A stretch of DNA of 64,000 nt from positions 1 to 64,000 of the forward strand of contig DATBLC010000362.1 of the NCBI GenBank assembly GCA_036555515.1. The letters are read 5' to 3'. Below are positions 37,482 through 47,408 of this stretch, in pieces. Position numbers and translations under genes: made by a program. Position 1 is the first letter of the stretch. Each line of letters opens with the position of its first letter. Under the pieces are notes generated by a model. That model saw only the letters and a list, made by a program, of their open reading frames with translations, was not told the DNA's origin and did not search any database. This DNA is from DATACQ01 sp036555515 (GTDB lineage Bacteria; Desulfobacterota; Binatia; UBA9968).

Positions 37482-38897
37482 ATGAGCCGTCCGGCCCCAA
37501 AAACGATCCCCAACGCGCGCGGCTTGCCGGTTGTGGCCATCATCGGGCGGCCCAATGTGGGCAAATCGACGCTGTTCAACCGTCTCGCCGGCGCGCGCAA
37601 GGCAATCGTCGATGATTTACCGGGCGTGACCCGCGACCGCAATTATGCCCAGGCGGAGTGGGCGGGGCGGAGGTATTTGGTCGTCGATACCGGCGGCATC
37701 GGATCGGCAGCCGACGGGAAACTCGAAGAAAGCGTTCAAGCGCAGAGCCGGCGGGCGCTGGCCGAAGCCGATGTCGTCATTTTTCTACTGGACGGCAAGG
37801 CGGGCTTGAATCCGTTGGACCGCGAGTTGGTGAATTCGCTGCGCAAGGCGATCAAGCCGGTTTTTTTCGCTGTAAACAAACTTGATTCGCAGCGACGTGC
37901 CGAGAACCTTTTCGAGTTTTATGCCCTGGGATTGGAGTCACTTTATTCGATTTCGGCCGAACATGGCCTTGGCATCACGGAACTATTGGAGGATGTGGCG
38001 CGGCAGTTTCCGCAAGGCGAACACAGCGCCCGAATCATCGCCAACGGGACAAACCAGGCTGAAGAAGCAACGGCAGAATCACACGAACCGCTGCGCGTCG
38101 CCGTGGTGGGCCGCCCCAACGTCGGCAAGTCGACGTTGATTAACCGCCTCCTTGGCTTTGAGCGCTCGGTGGTGGATGCCAGCCCGGGCACAACGCGGGA
38201 CGCCGTCGACACGCCGTTTAATCTGCAGGGCGAGCCTTGCATATTGGTCGACACCGCCGGCATCCGGCGCAAGGCGCGCATCGACGAACGCGTCGAGCGC
38301 TTCAGTGTCAACCGTTCGTTGCGCGCCGTGGACAGCGGCGATCTCGTCATCCACGTGATCGACGGCGTGGAAGGGGTTACTGACCAGGACGCTCAGATTC
38401 TCAGTTATGCCTGCCAGCGCGGCAAGGCGGTGTTATTGGCGGTTAATAAGTGGGACATGGTCGGCAAGAGCGGCGCTGAGGCCGAGGCCTATCGCGACGA
38501 GGTGTACTATCGGCTGAGTTTTTTGGATTATGCGCCGGTCTGTTTTATTTCCGCGAGCAGCGGCTATGGCGTGCGCAAAATGCAGGAGACCGCGGCGGTA
38601 GTGCTGCAGGCGTACCGGCGCAGGATCGCGACGTCGCATGTCAACCAGGCCTTACAACGAATCGTCAGGGCGCATAGCGCGCCGCTCTGGCAAGGCCGCG
38701 CCGTGAAATTTTATTACGGTACTCAGACTGGTTCGCGGCCGCCGGCGTTTGCTTTATTCGTCAATATTCCGCGCGGCGTGCCGGAAAGCTACCGGCGCTA
38801 CTTGACGCACCAGTTGCGCGAGCAACTGGGTTTGGACTACGTCCCCGTCAAGCTGATTCTGCGCGCGCGCCGCGAGGAGAGAAAAGAGAGGCGGTGA
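37482..38897 (+). CDS. der: GTPase Der (EngA)
   Basis: 471 residues. Ribosome 50S assembly GTPase with two tandem G domains: GRPNVGKSTLFNRL near residue 21 and GRPNVGKSTLINRL near residue 210, each with DTxG and NKxD motifs. The C-terminal KH-like domain (KFYYGTQTGSRPPAFALFVN) is typical of Der. It starts 1 base after the era stop (ATGA-like context), so era-der form one unit. Confidence 0.97.
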   Translation: MSRPAPKTIPNARGLPVVAIIGRPNVGKSTLFNRLAGARKAIVDDLPGVTRDRNYAQAEWAGRRYLVVDTGGIGSAADGKLEESVQAQSRRALAEADVVIFLLDGKAGLNPLDRELVNSLRKAIKPVFFAVNKLDSQRRAENLFEFYALGLESLYSISAEHGLGITELLEDVARQFPQGEHSARIIANGTNQAEEATAESHEPLRVAVVGRPNVGKSTLINRLLGFERSVVDASPGTTRDAVDTPFNLQGEPCILVDTAGIRRKARIDERVERFSVNRSLRAVDSGDLVIHVIDGVEGVTDQDAQILSYACQRGKAVLLAVNKWDMVGKSGAEAEAYRDEVYYRLSFLDYAPVCFISASSGYGVRKMQETAAVVLQAYRRRIATSHVNQALQRIVRAHSAPLWQGRAVKFYYGTQTGSRPPAFALFVNIPRGVPESYRRYLTHQLREQLGLDYVPVKLILRARREERKERR

Positions 38898-39176
38898 TGC
38901 GCGGCGATGCCGTTATCGCTGCCTCAGGCTCGGCGCAGAATGAAAGAAAGCGACTGTTCGAATTAGTAAAAAACTTGTAAAAACAAAAGGTTCGCGGAAA
39001 ATAGCCGGTTAATCTCAGAGCTTTTCCCGCCCCTTGATCTAGCCTTGGACGCAAATTTGTCTTATCATTGCGATCTTGCTTCCGCGCAGTCAGCTTTTTG
39101 AAATTGGCGTCAAGCAGTTGACGAGCCGTAAGTGCATACGAATGGAGCGCCTGTTTCGCTCTTGGAGGAATTGTTT

Positions 39177-40286
39177 TTGGCCGCGCCGGCTGGCAAAGAT
39201 TATACGCCGTGGATTGCCCTCAGCCGCGTGAAGGGGCTGGGTTGCGCGAGTTTCAAAAAACTTGCCGCCCACTTTACCGATCCCACGGCGGCGTTGTCAG
39301 CGTCGCCTGCCGAATTGGGTATCGCGGGGCTGGACAAGGATGTGATCGAGGGTTTAGTGGGTTTTTCCGACTGGGCTCAGGCGGAGGCGGAGGTGCGCCG
39401 CGCCCGCGACGCTGGTGTTCGAATCGTGCCATTCATCGATCCGGATTACCCGGCACGCTTGCGCGCCATTGCCGATCCGCCGCCGGTGCTTTACGTCAAG
39501 GGTGAGATTAACGCCGCAGACGAACGGGCGGTGGCTATAGTCGGGTCGCGCAGCGCCAGTGATTACGGTCGCAGAGTGGCGCGGAACATTTGCCACGGAC
39601 TTGCGTCTTTGGGTTTTACAGTGGTGAGCGGCATGGCACGGGGCATCGACGGCACGGCCCATGAAACCGCGCTGGATGGCGGCGGTCGCACGATTGCGGT
39701 GTTGGGTAGCGGCGTGGATCGAATCTATCCCCCGGAGCATGAGCGGTTGTCCCAGCGCATCAGCCGGCAGGGCGCGGTGATCTCCGAGTTGCCCTTAGGC
39801 ACGCGCCCGGTGGCGTTTAACTTCCCGGCGCGCAACCGGCTCATTAGCGGCCTATCTCTGGGGGTGGTCGTGGTGGAAGCCACGGAAAAGAGCGGTTCCT
39901 TGATTACCGCCGCCCATGCCCTGGAACAGAACCGGGAAATATTTGCCGTGCCTGGCGAGGTGGGCTCGAGCCGGAGCCGCGGCGCGCACCGGTTGATCCG
40001 CGAGGGCGCCAAATTGGTCGAAAACGCCGATGATATTATCGAAGAGATTGCGCCCCAATTAGCGCGCCCCAAGGGTGCGGGCCGGCCGCAACGTGTTTTA
40101 CCGCAAAATTGCGGCGACGACACGCGCAAGATTTTCGACCTGTTCCAGGAACGCATTTTGCACATCGACGAGGTGATTGAGAGCAGCGGCCTGAGTTCGG
40201 CGCAAGTTTCGCGGATTCTCTTGGAGCTGGAGCTGCAGGGTTTTCTGAGGCAATTGCCGGGAAATCGTTACGCGGCTGAATATTGA
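39177..40286 (+). CDS. dprA: DNA processing protein DprA
   Basis: About 369 residues. Rossmann core with AIVGSRSASDYGRR, SGMARGIDGTAHE and the nucleotide region GVDRIYPPEHERL; a C-terminal winged-helix follows. It protects incoming single-stranded DNA and loads RecA in natural transformation, and also acts more generally in DNA processing. The frame is open from a GTG at 39132, but the TTG at 39177 has a GGAGGA site at 7 bases and gives the family's usual N-terminus (MAAPAGKDYTPWIALSRVKG). It precedes topA by 37 bp. Confidence 0.93.
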   Translation: MAAPAGKDYTPWIALSRVKGLGCASFKKLAAHFTDPTAALSASPAELGIAGLDKDVIEGLVGFSDWAQAEAEVRRARDAGVRIVPFIDPDYPARLRAIADPPPVLYVKGEINAADERAVAIVGSRSASDYGRRVARNICHGLASLGFTVVSGMARGIDGTAHETALDGGGRTIAVLGSGVDRIYPPEHERLSQRISRQGAVISELPLGTRPVAFNFPARNRLISGLSLGVVVVEATEKSGSLITAAHALEQNREIFAVPGEVGSSRSRGAHRLIREGAKLVENADDIIEEIAPQLARPKGAGRPQRVLPQNCGDDTRKIFDLFQERILHIDEVIESSGLSSAQVSRILLELELQGFLRQLPGNRYAAEY

Positions 40287-40323
40287 CCAAGTCTTAATCG
40301 ATCGAAGGAAAGAATCGGTAGTC

Positions 40324-42678
40324 ATGGCAGCTAAAAATCTAGTGATCGTAGAGTCTCCCGCCAAGGCCAAGACCTTGGGAAAATATTTGGGCCGGGAGTA
40401 TCAAGTCAAAGCGTCGGTGGGACATGTCGTCGATCTGCCCAAGAGCAAGCTCGGCGTGGACGTTAAGAAGAACTTCGCGCCGGACTTTCACGTCATCCAG
40501 TCGAAGAAAAAGGTAATCGATGAGCTGAAAAAGGCGGCCAAGGGCAAGGAAAATATCTATCTTGCCTCCGACCCCGACCGCGAAGGCGAAGCCATCGCCT
40601 GGCATATCGCCGACCAGATCGCCAAGAACCATCGGCGCGTCCACCGCGTCCTGATCAACGAGATCACCAAAAGGGCGGTGCAAGAAGCGTTAGCGAATCC
40701 GCAGGAACTGGACCGAAACAAGTTCGACGCTCAGATCGCGCGCCGCGTTCTCGACCGCCTGGTCGGTTACAAGATCAGCCCGCTTTTGTGGAACAAGGTG
40801 CGCCGCGGCCTGAGCGCGGGGCGCGTGCAGTCGGTGGCGGTGCGGCTGGTTTGCGAGCGCGAGCGCGACATTCGTGCCTTTGAGGCGCAGGAGTACTGGT
40901 CTCTGACTGCGCAACTGGAAGGGCGTTTACCGCCGCCTTTTAGAGCGCGCCTGGTCGAGTGGCGCGGCCAGAGGGTCGACAACAAAAAGTTTCGTATTGA
41001 ATCCGATCCGGCTGTTCAGGAGATCGTTAATGCGCTGAACGGCGCGACCTGGGCGATCGGAGATGTGGAAAAGAAGGAACGGCGCCGTTACCCGACGCCG
41101 CCTTTCGTGACCAGCAAGCTGCAACAAGAGGCCGCGCGCAAGCTGGGCTTTCAACCCAAGCGCACCATGCAGCTCGCCCAGCACTTGTACGAAGGCGTGG
41201 AACTCGGCGACGAAGGTTCGGTCGGTTTGATTACCTATATGCGCACCGATTCCACGCGCGTCTCCGCTGACGCCCTGGGCGCGGTGCGCCAGCATATTGA
41301 CAAACAATACGGCAAAAACTATTTGCCCGGCAAGCCCAATACCTATCGTTCGAAAAAGGGCGCTCAGGACGCCCATGAGGCAATCCGGCCGACAGCGCTG
41401 GAATATACGCCGGAGCGGGTGCGCCGTTATCTCCGGCGCGATGCGTTTCAGCTCTATTCGCTTATCTGGGATCGCTTCGTCGCCAGCCAGATGGTGCCGG
41501 CGGTGTTCGACCAGACGGTCTTTGAGATTCCCGTGCGTGAAGCGCTGTTTCGCGCCACCGGGCAACAGATGAAATTCGACGGCTTCATGAAAGTCTATAT
41601 AGAGGGGCGCGATGAGCGCGCGGCCCAAGCCAACGGCTCCGACGAAGAGAGCGAAGACGATACCCAGGACATGGAAGGCGTGCTGCCGGATTTGGACAAA
41701 GGCGACGCGCTCAAGCTCTTGGCGCTTGAGCCGCGGCAACATTTTACCCAGCCGCCACCGCGCTACACGCAGGCATCGCTGATCAAGGAGCTGGACGAGA
41801 AAGGCATCGGCCGGCCTTCGACCTACGCCGCCATTATCTCTAACATTCTTGACCGCGAATATGTCGTGCAGGATGATCGGCGCGCGCTGGCGGCCACGGA
41901 TCTGGGTTTTCTCGTCACCGATCTGCTGGTGGAAAGTTTTCCCGACATTCTCAACGTCGAGTTCACCGCCGGCATGGAAGACGAGCTGGATAAGATCGAA
42001 GAGGGTAAAGAACCCTGGACTAAGGCGATGAAGCGTTTTTATACGCCTTTCGAGCGCGATCTCAAGAAGGCCGAGAAGGAGATGCGCGATGTCAAACGGC
42101 AGGAAGTGCCGACGGACATCGCCTGCGAGAAATGTGGGTCGATGATGGTGGTCAAATGGGGGCGCAACGGCGAATTCCTGGCGTGCAAGGCCTATCCCGT
42201 CTGCAAGAGCACGAAAAATTTCAACCGTGATGATAAAGGCGAAATTACAGTGGCGGTGGAAGAGGAAGTCAACGAAAACTGCGAACAGTGCGGCCGGCCC
42301 ATGGCGTTGCGCTGGGGTAAGTACGGCAAGTTTCTCGGTTGCAGCGGCTATCCCGAATGTAAGACCATTCGCCCGCTGCAAAAACCCGTCGACCTGGGCA
42401 TCAAGTGTCCCGATTGCAAAGAGGGCGACATCAAGGAAAGAAAATCGCGCTGGGGCAAGGTCTTCTACGGTTGCGACCGCTACCCGGAATGCAAGTTCGC
42501 GTCGTGGGATAAGCCGGTGCCGGGTCCCTGTCCGGGCTGCGGTGATCCAATCTTGTTGGACAAAATTACCAAGCGCGCCGGTCACATCCGACGCTGCCGC
42601 CATAAAGAATGCGGCTATTCTATGCAGGTTGTTGAAACGGCGTCGGACAACGCCCAACCGGCGGCGCCGTCCAGTTGA
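40324..42678 (+). CDS. topA: DNA topoisomerase I
   Basis: 784 residues. Type IA topoisomerase: Toprim with NLVIVESPAKAKTLGKYLG and ASDPDREGEAIAWH, the catalytic Tyr305 in LITYMRTDSTR, and an extended C-terminus with four cysteine-rich zinc ribbons (CEKCGS, CEQCGR, CPDCKE, CPGCGD). GAAGGA lies 13 bases before the ATG. The dprA-topA-trmFO order is a familiar bacterial arrangement. Confidence 0.97.
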   Translation: MAAKNLVIVESPAKAKTLGKYLGREYQVKASVGHVVDLPKSKLGVDVKKNFAPDFHVIQSKKKVIDELKKAAKGKENIYLASDPDREGEAIAWHIADQIAKNHRRVHRVLINEITKRAVQEALANPQELDRNKFDAQIARRVLDRLVGYKISPLLWNKVRRGLSAGRVQSVAVRLVCERERDIRAFEAQEYWSLTAQLEGRLPPPFRARLVEWRGQRVDNKKFRIESDPAVQEIVNALNGATWAIGDVEKKERRRYPTPPFVTSKLQQEAARKLGFQPKRTMQLAQHLYEGVELGDEGSVGLITYMRTDSTRVSADALGAVRQHIDKQYGKNYLPGKPNTYRSKKGAQDAHEAIRPTALEYTPERVRRYLRRDAFQLYSLIWDRFVASQMVPAVFDQTVFEIPVREALFRATGQQMKFDGFMKVYIEGRDERAAQANGSDEESEDDTQDMEGVLPDLDKGDALKLLALEPRQHFTQPPPRYTQASLIKELDEKGIGRPSTYAAIISNILDREYVVQDDRRALAATDLGFLVTDLLVESFPDILNVEFTAGMEDELDKIEEGKEPWTKAMKRFYTPFERDLKKAEKEMRDVKRQEVPTDIACEKCGSMMVVKWGRNGEFLACKAYPVCKSTKNFNRDDKGEITVAVEEEVNENCEQCGRPMALRWGKYGKFLGCSGYPECKTIRPLQKPVDLGIKCPDCKEGDIKERKSRWGKVFYGCDRYPECKFASWDKPVPGPCPGCGDPILLDKITKRAGHIRRCRHKECGYSMQVVETASDNAQPAAPSS

Positions 42679-42752
42679 GGCGTGGCTTCAGTGGATACCG
42701 GCTCATCGATTAATCGACACATGGTCTTTCCACGCAAGCAGTAGAGCGAGCA

Positions 42753-44120
42753 ATGACCAATACCGTGCGCGTGATCGGCGGCGGTTTGGCGGGCGCAGAA
42801 GCGGCCTATCAACTGGCGCGCCGCGGCGTGGCCGTGGAAATTTGCGAGATGCGCCCGGTGAGACAGACCGAAGCCCACGCCACCGGCGACTTCGGCGAAC
42901 TGGTTTGCAGTAATTCACTGCGTTCTAATCTGCTCACCGCTCCCGCCGGTCTGTTAAAGGAAGAGATGCGTCGGCTCGGCTCCCTGGTGATCCGCGTCGC
43001 CGAAGCTAACCGGGTGCCCGCCGGATCCGCCTTAGCGGTGGACCGTGGCGGCTTCGCGCGCGCGCTGACTGCGGCGGTGGAAGTGCTGCCAATGATCAAC
43101 GTCACTCGCCGGGAAGTGACCGAGATTCCTTCCGGCGTAGCGATTCTCGCAACCGGACCGCTCACGTCGCCGGCACTGTCATCAAAGCTTAGCGCCATGC
43201 TCGGCGAAGAACATCTGTATTTCTACGACGCGATCTCTCCCATCGTCACCGCGGAATCCATCGACATGACCGTGGCCTACCGCGCCGCGCGTTACGGTCG
43301 GGGCGATGAAGACTATGTCAATCTGCCTCTGAGCAAAGAGAAATATTTCCGTTTCGTCGAAGCGCTGCGCGCTGCGGCGAGGGTGGCGACCCATAGCTTT
43401 GAACGCTTCGTTCCCTTCGAGGGCTGTATGCCCATCGAGGAAATGGCGGACCGGGGCGCCGAGACGCTGGCTTTCGGCCCCATGCGCGCCGTCGGGCTAA
43501 TTGACCCGCGTTCTGGTAAGCACCCCTACGCGGTGGTCCAGTTGCGCCAGGAGAACCGCGAGGGAACGCTCTATAATCTTGTCGGCTTTCAGACCAAGAT
43601 GACCTATTCGGAACAACGCCGGGTTTTCGCGCTGATTCCGGGATTAGAGAACGCCGAATTCATCCGCCTGGGAAGTTTGCATCGTAACACTTTCATCAAC
43701 GCGCCGGCGCATCTCGAGCCTACGCTCCAGTGGCGCCGGCGCCCAACGCTTTTTTTCGCTGGCCAAATGACCGGAGTCGAAGGTTATATCGAGTCCGCCG
43801 CCACCGGTCTTTTGGCGGGCGTCAATGCCGCGCGTCTACTCGCCGGCCAGTCGCCCGTCGTGCCGCCGCCGACCACCGCGCTCGGAGCCCTGCTGCGCTA
43901 CATCACTGATCGGGAGCGGAAGAGTTTTCAACCCATGAACGTCAACTTCGGATTGCTGCCGCCGTTGGCGGAGCGGCTGCGCGGCAAAGCCAAAAAAGAA
44001 TCCATGGCGGAGCGCGCGCTGGCGATGATGGATGCTTGGCTCAAAGAAACGGAGCAGGCTGCGGCCAATCTTGAATTCGCTGAGCCGAAACCCACCCTGT
44101 ACAAGGTTACAGCGCCATGA
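42753..44120 (+). CDS. trmFO: Folate-dependent tRNA-methyltransferase TrmFO
   Basis: 455 residues. Methylates U54 of tRNA with methylenetetrahydrofolate and FAD. The FAD-binding motif is GGGLAGAEAAYQLARRG near residue 8, the catalytic cysteine region is CSNSLRSNLLTAP near residue 52, and the C-terminal VNFGLLPPL is family-typical. It overlaps ppx by ATGA. No ribosome site is strong. Confidence 0.96.
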   Translation: MTNTVRVIGGGLAGAEAAYQLARRGVAVEICEMRPVRQTEAHATGDFGELVCSNSLRSNLLTAPAGLLKEEMRRLGSLVIRVAEANRVPAGSALAVDRGGFARALTAAVEVLPMINVTRREVTEIPSGVAILATGPLTSPALSSKLSAMLGEEHLYFYDAISPIVTAESIDMTVAYRAARYGRGDEDYVNLPLSKEKYFRFVEALRAAARVATHSFERFVPFEGCMPIEEMADRGAETLAFGPMRAVGLIDPRSGKHPYAVVQLRQENREGTLYNLVGFQTKMTYSEQRRVFALIPGLENAEFIRLGSLHRNTFINAPAHLEPTLQWRRRPTLFFAGQMTGVEGYIESAATGLLAGVNAARLLAGQSPVVPPPTTALGALLRYITDRERKSFQPMNVNFGLLPPLAERLRGKAKKESMAERALAMMDAWLKETEQAAANLEFAEPKPTLYKVTAP

Positions 44121-45064
44121 GCGGCAGGCGCTGCGCCTTTATCGACATCGGCACTAACACAATTCTCTGTTTGATCGCTGAGTGCGGTGACGCCGGGGAG
44201 TTTTACGTATTGGACGATCTCGCGGAGATCGCCCGGTTGGGGCAGGGCGTTGATCAAACGCGCCGGATCAGCCATGCGGGCGAGGAACGAAGCGCCGCGA
44301 TATTGCGCCGCTACCTGGCGAGATGCGCGCGGCTGGGCGTTCAGGAAATCGCGGCAGTGGGAACCAGCGCGCTTCGCGACGCCGAAAATAGCGGCGCGGT
44401 GCTTGAACGTTGGCATTGCGAGCTTGGGCTGAGCGTGCGGGTGATTTCCGGAGCGGAAGAAGCTGCATACTCTTTCTTGGCAGTGCGCCGGGGTCTTTCC
44501 CTCGCCGGACACGAAGTGCTGGTGATCGACATTGGCGGCGGTAGCACGGAGCTTATCCGCGGTAACGCTGCGGACGTATCCGAAGCCGTGAGCATCGATG
44601 TCGGCTCGGTGCGGCTGACGGAGCGATATCTTCATTCCGATCCGGTAACGCAACCGGAGTGCGATGTCATGGCCGCTGTCATTGACGCCGCCTTGGCGCC
44701 CATCGGCGATGCGTGGGCGCACGCTTTGCCAAAATTGACGCTGGTGGGAATCGCCGGAACTTTTACGACTATGGCGGCGGTGGAAAAAAAGCTCGCTCAA
44801 TACTCCCACGGCGAAGTGCATGGCAGCCTGCTTTCACTCGGCGAAGTTCGGCGTCAAATAGCAATCTATCAGGGCTTAACCGTCGAACAACGCAAGACCA
44901 TACCGGGCTTACATCCGATGCGCGCCGACGTGATTCTCGCCGGCGCGTATCTGATCGAAAAAATCATGGTGCTTTTCGATACACTGCAAGCCATCGTCAG
45001 CGACCAGGGCGTGCGCTATGGTTTGCTATATCAACGGCTGGCGCTTGAAAAATCCGAGCCATAG
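44117..45064 (+). CDS. Ppx/GppA family phosphatase
   Basis: 315 residues: the N-terminal actin-like ATPase core of exopolyphosphatase/guanosine pentaphosphate phosphatase without the extra C-terminal HD domain. Phosphate loops AFIDIGTNTILCLIAE and VLVIDIGGGSTELI are present. The protein hydrolyses polyphosphate or pppGpp; the sequence does not separate the two. It overlaps the trmFO stop and is followed by the HU promoter. Confidence 0.9.
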   Translation: MSGRRCAFIDIGTNTILCLIAECGDAGEFYVLDDLAEIARLGQGVDQTRRISHAGEERSAAILRRYLARCARLGVQEIAAVGTSALRDAENSGAVLERWHCELGLSVRVISGAEEAAYSFLAVRRGLSLAGHEVLVIDIGGGSTELIRGNAADVSEAVSIDVGSVRLTERYLHSDPVTQPECDVMAAVIDAALAPIGDAWAHALPKLTLVGIAGTFTTMAAVEKKLAQYSHGEVHGSLLSLGEVRRQIAIYQGLTVEQRKTIPGLHPMRADVILAGAYLIEKIMVLFDTLQAIVSDQGVRYGLLYQRLALEKSEP

Positions 45065-45096
45065 TTGCCGTGTAAAAATATCGCGTGAAAAGTCTA

Positions 45097-45125
45097 TTGA
45101 CATTGACTGCTGAATTCGGAATTAT
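45097..45125 (+). promoter_or_regulatory. Candidate promoter for HU
   Basis: TTGACA (perfect) at 45097-45102, 17-base spacer, AATTAT (4 of 6) at 45120-45125. It lies ~80 bases before the HU start. Confidence 0.6.
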
Positions 45126-45206
45126 CACGGACTGTTTCCGCGCTACGGAAAGAATTTGGCTTCAGGATATCAATCAACAGGGAAACCGGAAACGGAGGGT
45201 TTGGGG

Positions 45207-45476
45207 ATGACGAAGAGTGAACTGGTCGAGGCGGTCGCCAAGGCGGCCGACATCAGCAAGAATGCGGCCAACAGCGCCGTAGACGCGGCCTTCGAGAATA
45301 TCGCCCGCGCGATTAGAAAAGAAAAGCGCGTTCAGGTGCCCAGTTTTGGAACCTTTACGGTGCGCTCACGCAAAGCGCATAAAGGCAGAGACCCGCAAAC
45401 CGGTTCTACAATCAGCATCAAGGCGAGCAAAACCGTCGGATTCAAACCGGCGCCTACGCTCAAAAAGGGACTTTAG
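45207..45476 (+). CDS. HU-family DNA-binding protein
   Basis: 89 residues. Histone-like protein that bends DNA: MTKSELVEAVAKAADISKN, then FGTFTVRSRKAHKGRDPQTG with the beta-arm, and a VGFKPAPTLKKGL end. Start at 45207 has GGAGG at ~8 bases; the frame is open from 45156. A terminator follows directly. Confidence 0.96.
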   Translation: MTKSELVEAVAKAADISKNAANSAVDAAFENIARAIRKEKRVQVPSFGTFTVRSRKAHKGRDPQTGSTISIKASKTVGFKPAPTLKKGL

Positions 45477-45497
45477 ATTTCGTCGGCGATCATCGGC

Positions 45498-45528
45498 GGC
45501 CACCGCGGGCGACCGGGTGGCCTTTTTT
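45498..45528 (+). terminator. Intrinsic terminator after HU
   Basis: GGCCACC and GGTGGCC form a perfect 7-bp stem with an 11-base loop followed by six T, 22 bases after the HU stop. Confidence 0.85.
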
Positions 45529-45608
45529 GTCGGTGAGCTTGATGAGCGCCGACGATGCACGTAAAATACATTGCGGCTCGAAAGCCGGAGCTTGATCAGG
45601 TAGCGAGC

Positions 45609-46526
45609 ATGTCACTTAAAACCGAGAAAATCTGGCTTGACGGAAAACTGGTCAACTGGGAGGACGCGAAGGTTCATGTGCTGGCGCACGGGCTACATTA
45701 TGGCACCGGATACTTCGAAGGCATCCGGTGTTATGCCTTGGCGGATGGACGCTCCGCGGTATTTCGCCTCAGGAAGCATCTGCAGCGGCTTGCCGATTCA
45801 GGAAAAATTCTCGGCATTCCGCTGCCTTATTCCATCTCGGAACTTGAACAAGCGACGCTCGAAGTCATCCGCGTCAACAAGCTCAAAGAATGTTACATCC
45901 GACCTTTGGTGTTTCTCGGCCTCGGTGAAATGGGCGTGTACGCGCCCAACAATCCCGTCAATGTGTGTATAGCGGTTTGGCCCTGGGGCGCTTACCTCGG
46001 CGACGAAGGGTTGCGTAACGGCATCCGCACCAAAGTTTCTTCGTTTACGCGCCATCATGTGAACGTGATGATGACCAAAAGCAAAGCAACGGGAAATTAT
46101 GTCAACTCGGTGCTCGCGAAGGCTGAAGTCAAAAAGGCGGGCTACGACGAAGCGATCATGCTCGACACAGAGGGTTATGTCTCCGAAGCGAGCGGCGAAA
46201 ACATCTTTATCGTGCGCGATCGCAAGTTGAAAACTACGCCGCTGACTTCGATCTTGCCGGGGATCACCCGCGCGTCTGTTTTGACCATTCTGCGCGACAA
46301 AGGCTACGAAGTCGTCGAAGAACGCTTTACGCGGGACGAGCTGTACACGGCGGACGAGGCTTTTTTCACCGGGACGGCGGCGGAGTTGACGCCGATTCGC
46401 GAGGTCGATGACCGTCCGATTGGCGCCGGGAGCCGCGGCCCGATTACCGCGGATATTCAGCAGGCTTTCTTTGACGTGATTAAAGGCAAGGACGCGAGAT
46501 ACCAGAAGTGGCTGTCCTACGTGTGA
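45609..46526 (+). CDS. ilvE: Branched-chain amino acid aminotransferase
   Basis: About 305 residues of the PLP fold-type IV transaminase family. The catalytic Lys159 is in SKATGNYVNSVLAKAE. SEASGENIFIVRD and TGTAAELTPIREVD are the class signature and cofactor-site segments. ATG at 45609 gives the IlvE-like start (MSLKTEKIWLDGKLV); the frame is also open from 45555. It is single, downstream of the HU terminator. Confidence 0.94.
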   Translation: MSLKTEKIWLDGKLVNWEDAKVHVLAHGLHYGTGYFEGIRCYALADGRSAVFRLRKHLQRLADSGKILGIPLPYSISELEQATLEVIRVNKLKECYIRPLVFLGLGEMGVYAPNNPVNVCIAVWPWGAYLGDEGLRNGIRTKVSSFTRHHVNVMMTKSKATGNYVNSVLAKAEVKKAGYDEAIMLDTEGYVSEASGENIFIVRDRKLKTTPLTSILPGITRASVLTILRDKGYEVVEERFTRDELYTADEAFFTGTAAELTPIREVDDRPIGAGSRGPITADIQQAFFDVIKGKDARYQKWLSYV

Positions 46527-46595
46527 GAGCATAACAACGCTGCCGGGTGCGAACCATCGCTCCGGCGTGGTTAACCGCGTTCCAGTTATCCGTCA

Positions 46596-46967
46596 ATGGC
46601 TGAGAGCCGCGATCCGACGCTGCGCGTCACCATGTTGCCGCGCGATACCAACGCGCGGGGAACGATATTCGGCGGCGTGATTTTGAGCCATATCGACTTG
46701 GCGGGAGGTATTGTCGCGGCGCAACTCGGGTCGCGCAATTTCGTTACCCGGGCGATGCACGAAGTCGACTTCATCGCGCCGGTTTACGTCGGTGATGTGG
46801 TCAGTTTATATGCCTCCGTGGTGAAGCGGGGAAGAACGTCAGTAACCGTAAGAATCGAAGTAGAAGCGGAACGATCCAAGGAACCGGGCACGAAATTCAA
46901 AGTCACCGCTGCCGAGGTGGTCTATGTCGCCGTGGACGATAACGGGAAACCCGTGCCGATCGGCTGA
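46596..46967 (+). CDS. Acyl-CoA thioesterase (YciA-like hotdog)
   Basis: 123 residues. Hotdog-fold thioesterase hydrolysing acyl-CoA: NARGTIFGGVILSHIDLAGG carries the active-site region, and FVTRAMHEVDFIAPVYVGDVV the second strand. Likely releases CoA from short- to long-chain acyl groups; preference unknown. Confidence 0.9.
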   Translation: MAESRDPTLRVTMLPRDTNARGTIFGGVILSHIDLAGGIVAAQLGSRNFVTRAMHEVDFIAPVYVGDVVSLYASVVKRGRTSVTVRIEVEAERSKEPGTKFKVTAAEVVYVAVDDNGKPVPIG

Positions 46968-46985
46968 GCGATTTTTGAGCGCCTT

Positions 46986-47203
46986 AATCCTACTGTTGGT
47001 GTTTATCTCAAGAAAGCGCTTTCAATTAATGCCGGCGTGATCGTGAGCCGGCTCGAACTGGCGCGCAGCTAGGCGGCCACGGAAGGTTGGCCGTCGGCGC
47101 GGGAGCTGCTCAAGTCCATCGCCAAGATCCCAACAAGGTCTCCGACGACGCCAAACACAAACGAAAAGCCAAAGAAATGCTGGAAATGATCAGGGACCGC
47201 TAA
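46986..47203 (+). pseudogene. Decayed C-terminus of a TPR-type protein
   Basis: Reading from NPTVGVYLKKALSINAG gives a helical TPR-like tail that is stopped by TAG after RLELARS, continues in the same frame as AATEGWPSARELLKSIAK, then needs a frameshift to finish as DPNKVSDDAKHKRK...MLEMIRDR and TAA. One stop (CAG to TAG is the likely change) and one frameshift. No start is left. It lies just after the thioesterase gene. Confidence 0.6.
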
Positions 47204-47222
47204 CCGCCGCGCCGGCCTACCG

Positions 47223-47322
47223 GTCCAAAGTTCAATGTTCAACGGCTTCGCCTGTTCAATGTTCAAAGTCCAGCCCACCTCTCAACCTTAAGACCTTGAA
47301 CACGAAGGCGCCACTTTGAACC
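47223..47322. repeat. Period-7 GTTCAA inverted array
   Basis: Left units: GTCCAAA, GTTCAAT, GTTCAAC, then after GGCTTCGCCT come GTTCAAT, GTTCAAA, GTCCAGC. The right arm (TTGAAC-rich) is the same words on the other strand. It fills the gap between the TPR remnant and phnD. Confidence 0.7.
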
Positions 47323-47408
47323 CGTTCGCTAAGCTCAGGGCGGGCCTGGAGCTTTGAACGCATTAGCGTCTTACTAGTTCGATTTGCGCCTGCGGCAGGG
47401 TTTCAGTA

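Noticed and set aside
40927..42657. 576-residue open frame opposite topA
   Set aside because: It is antisense to a well-supported gene, has no ribosome site or family motif, and long mirror frames are common in GC-rich genes.
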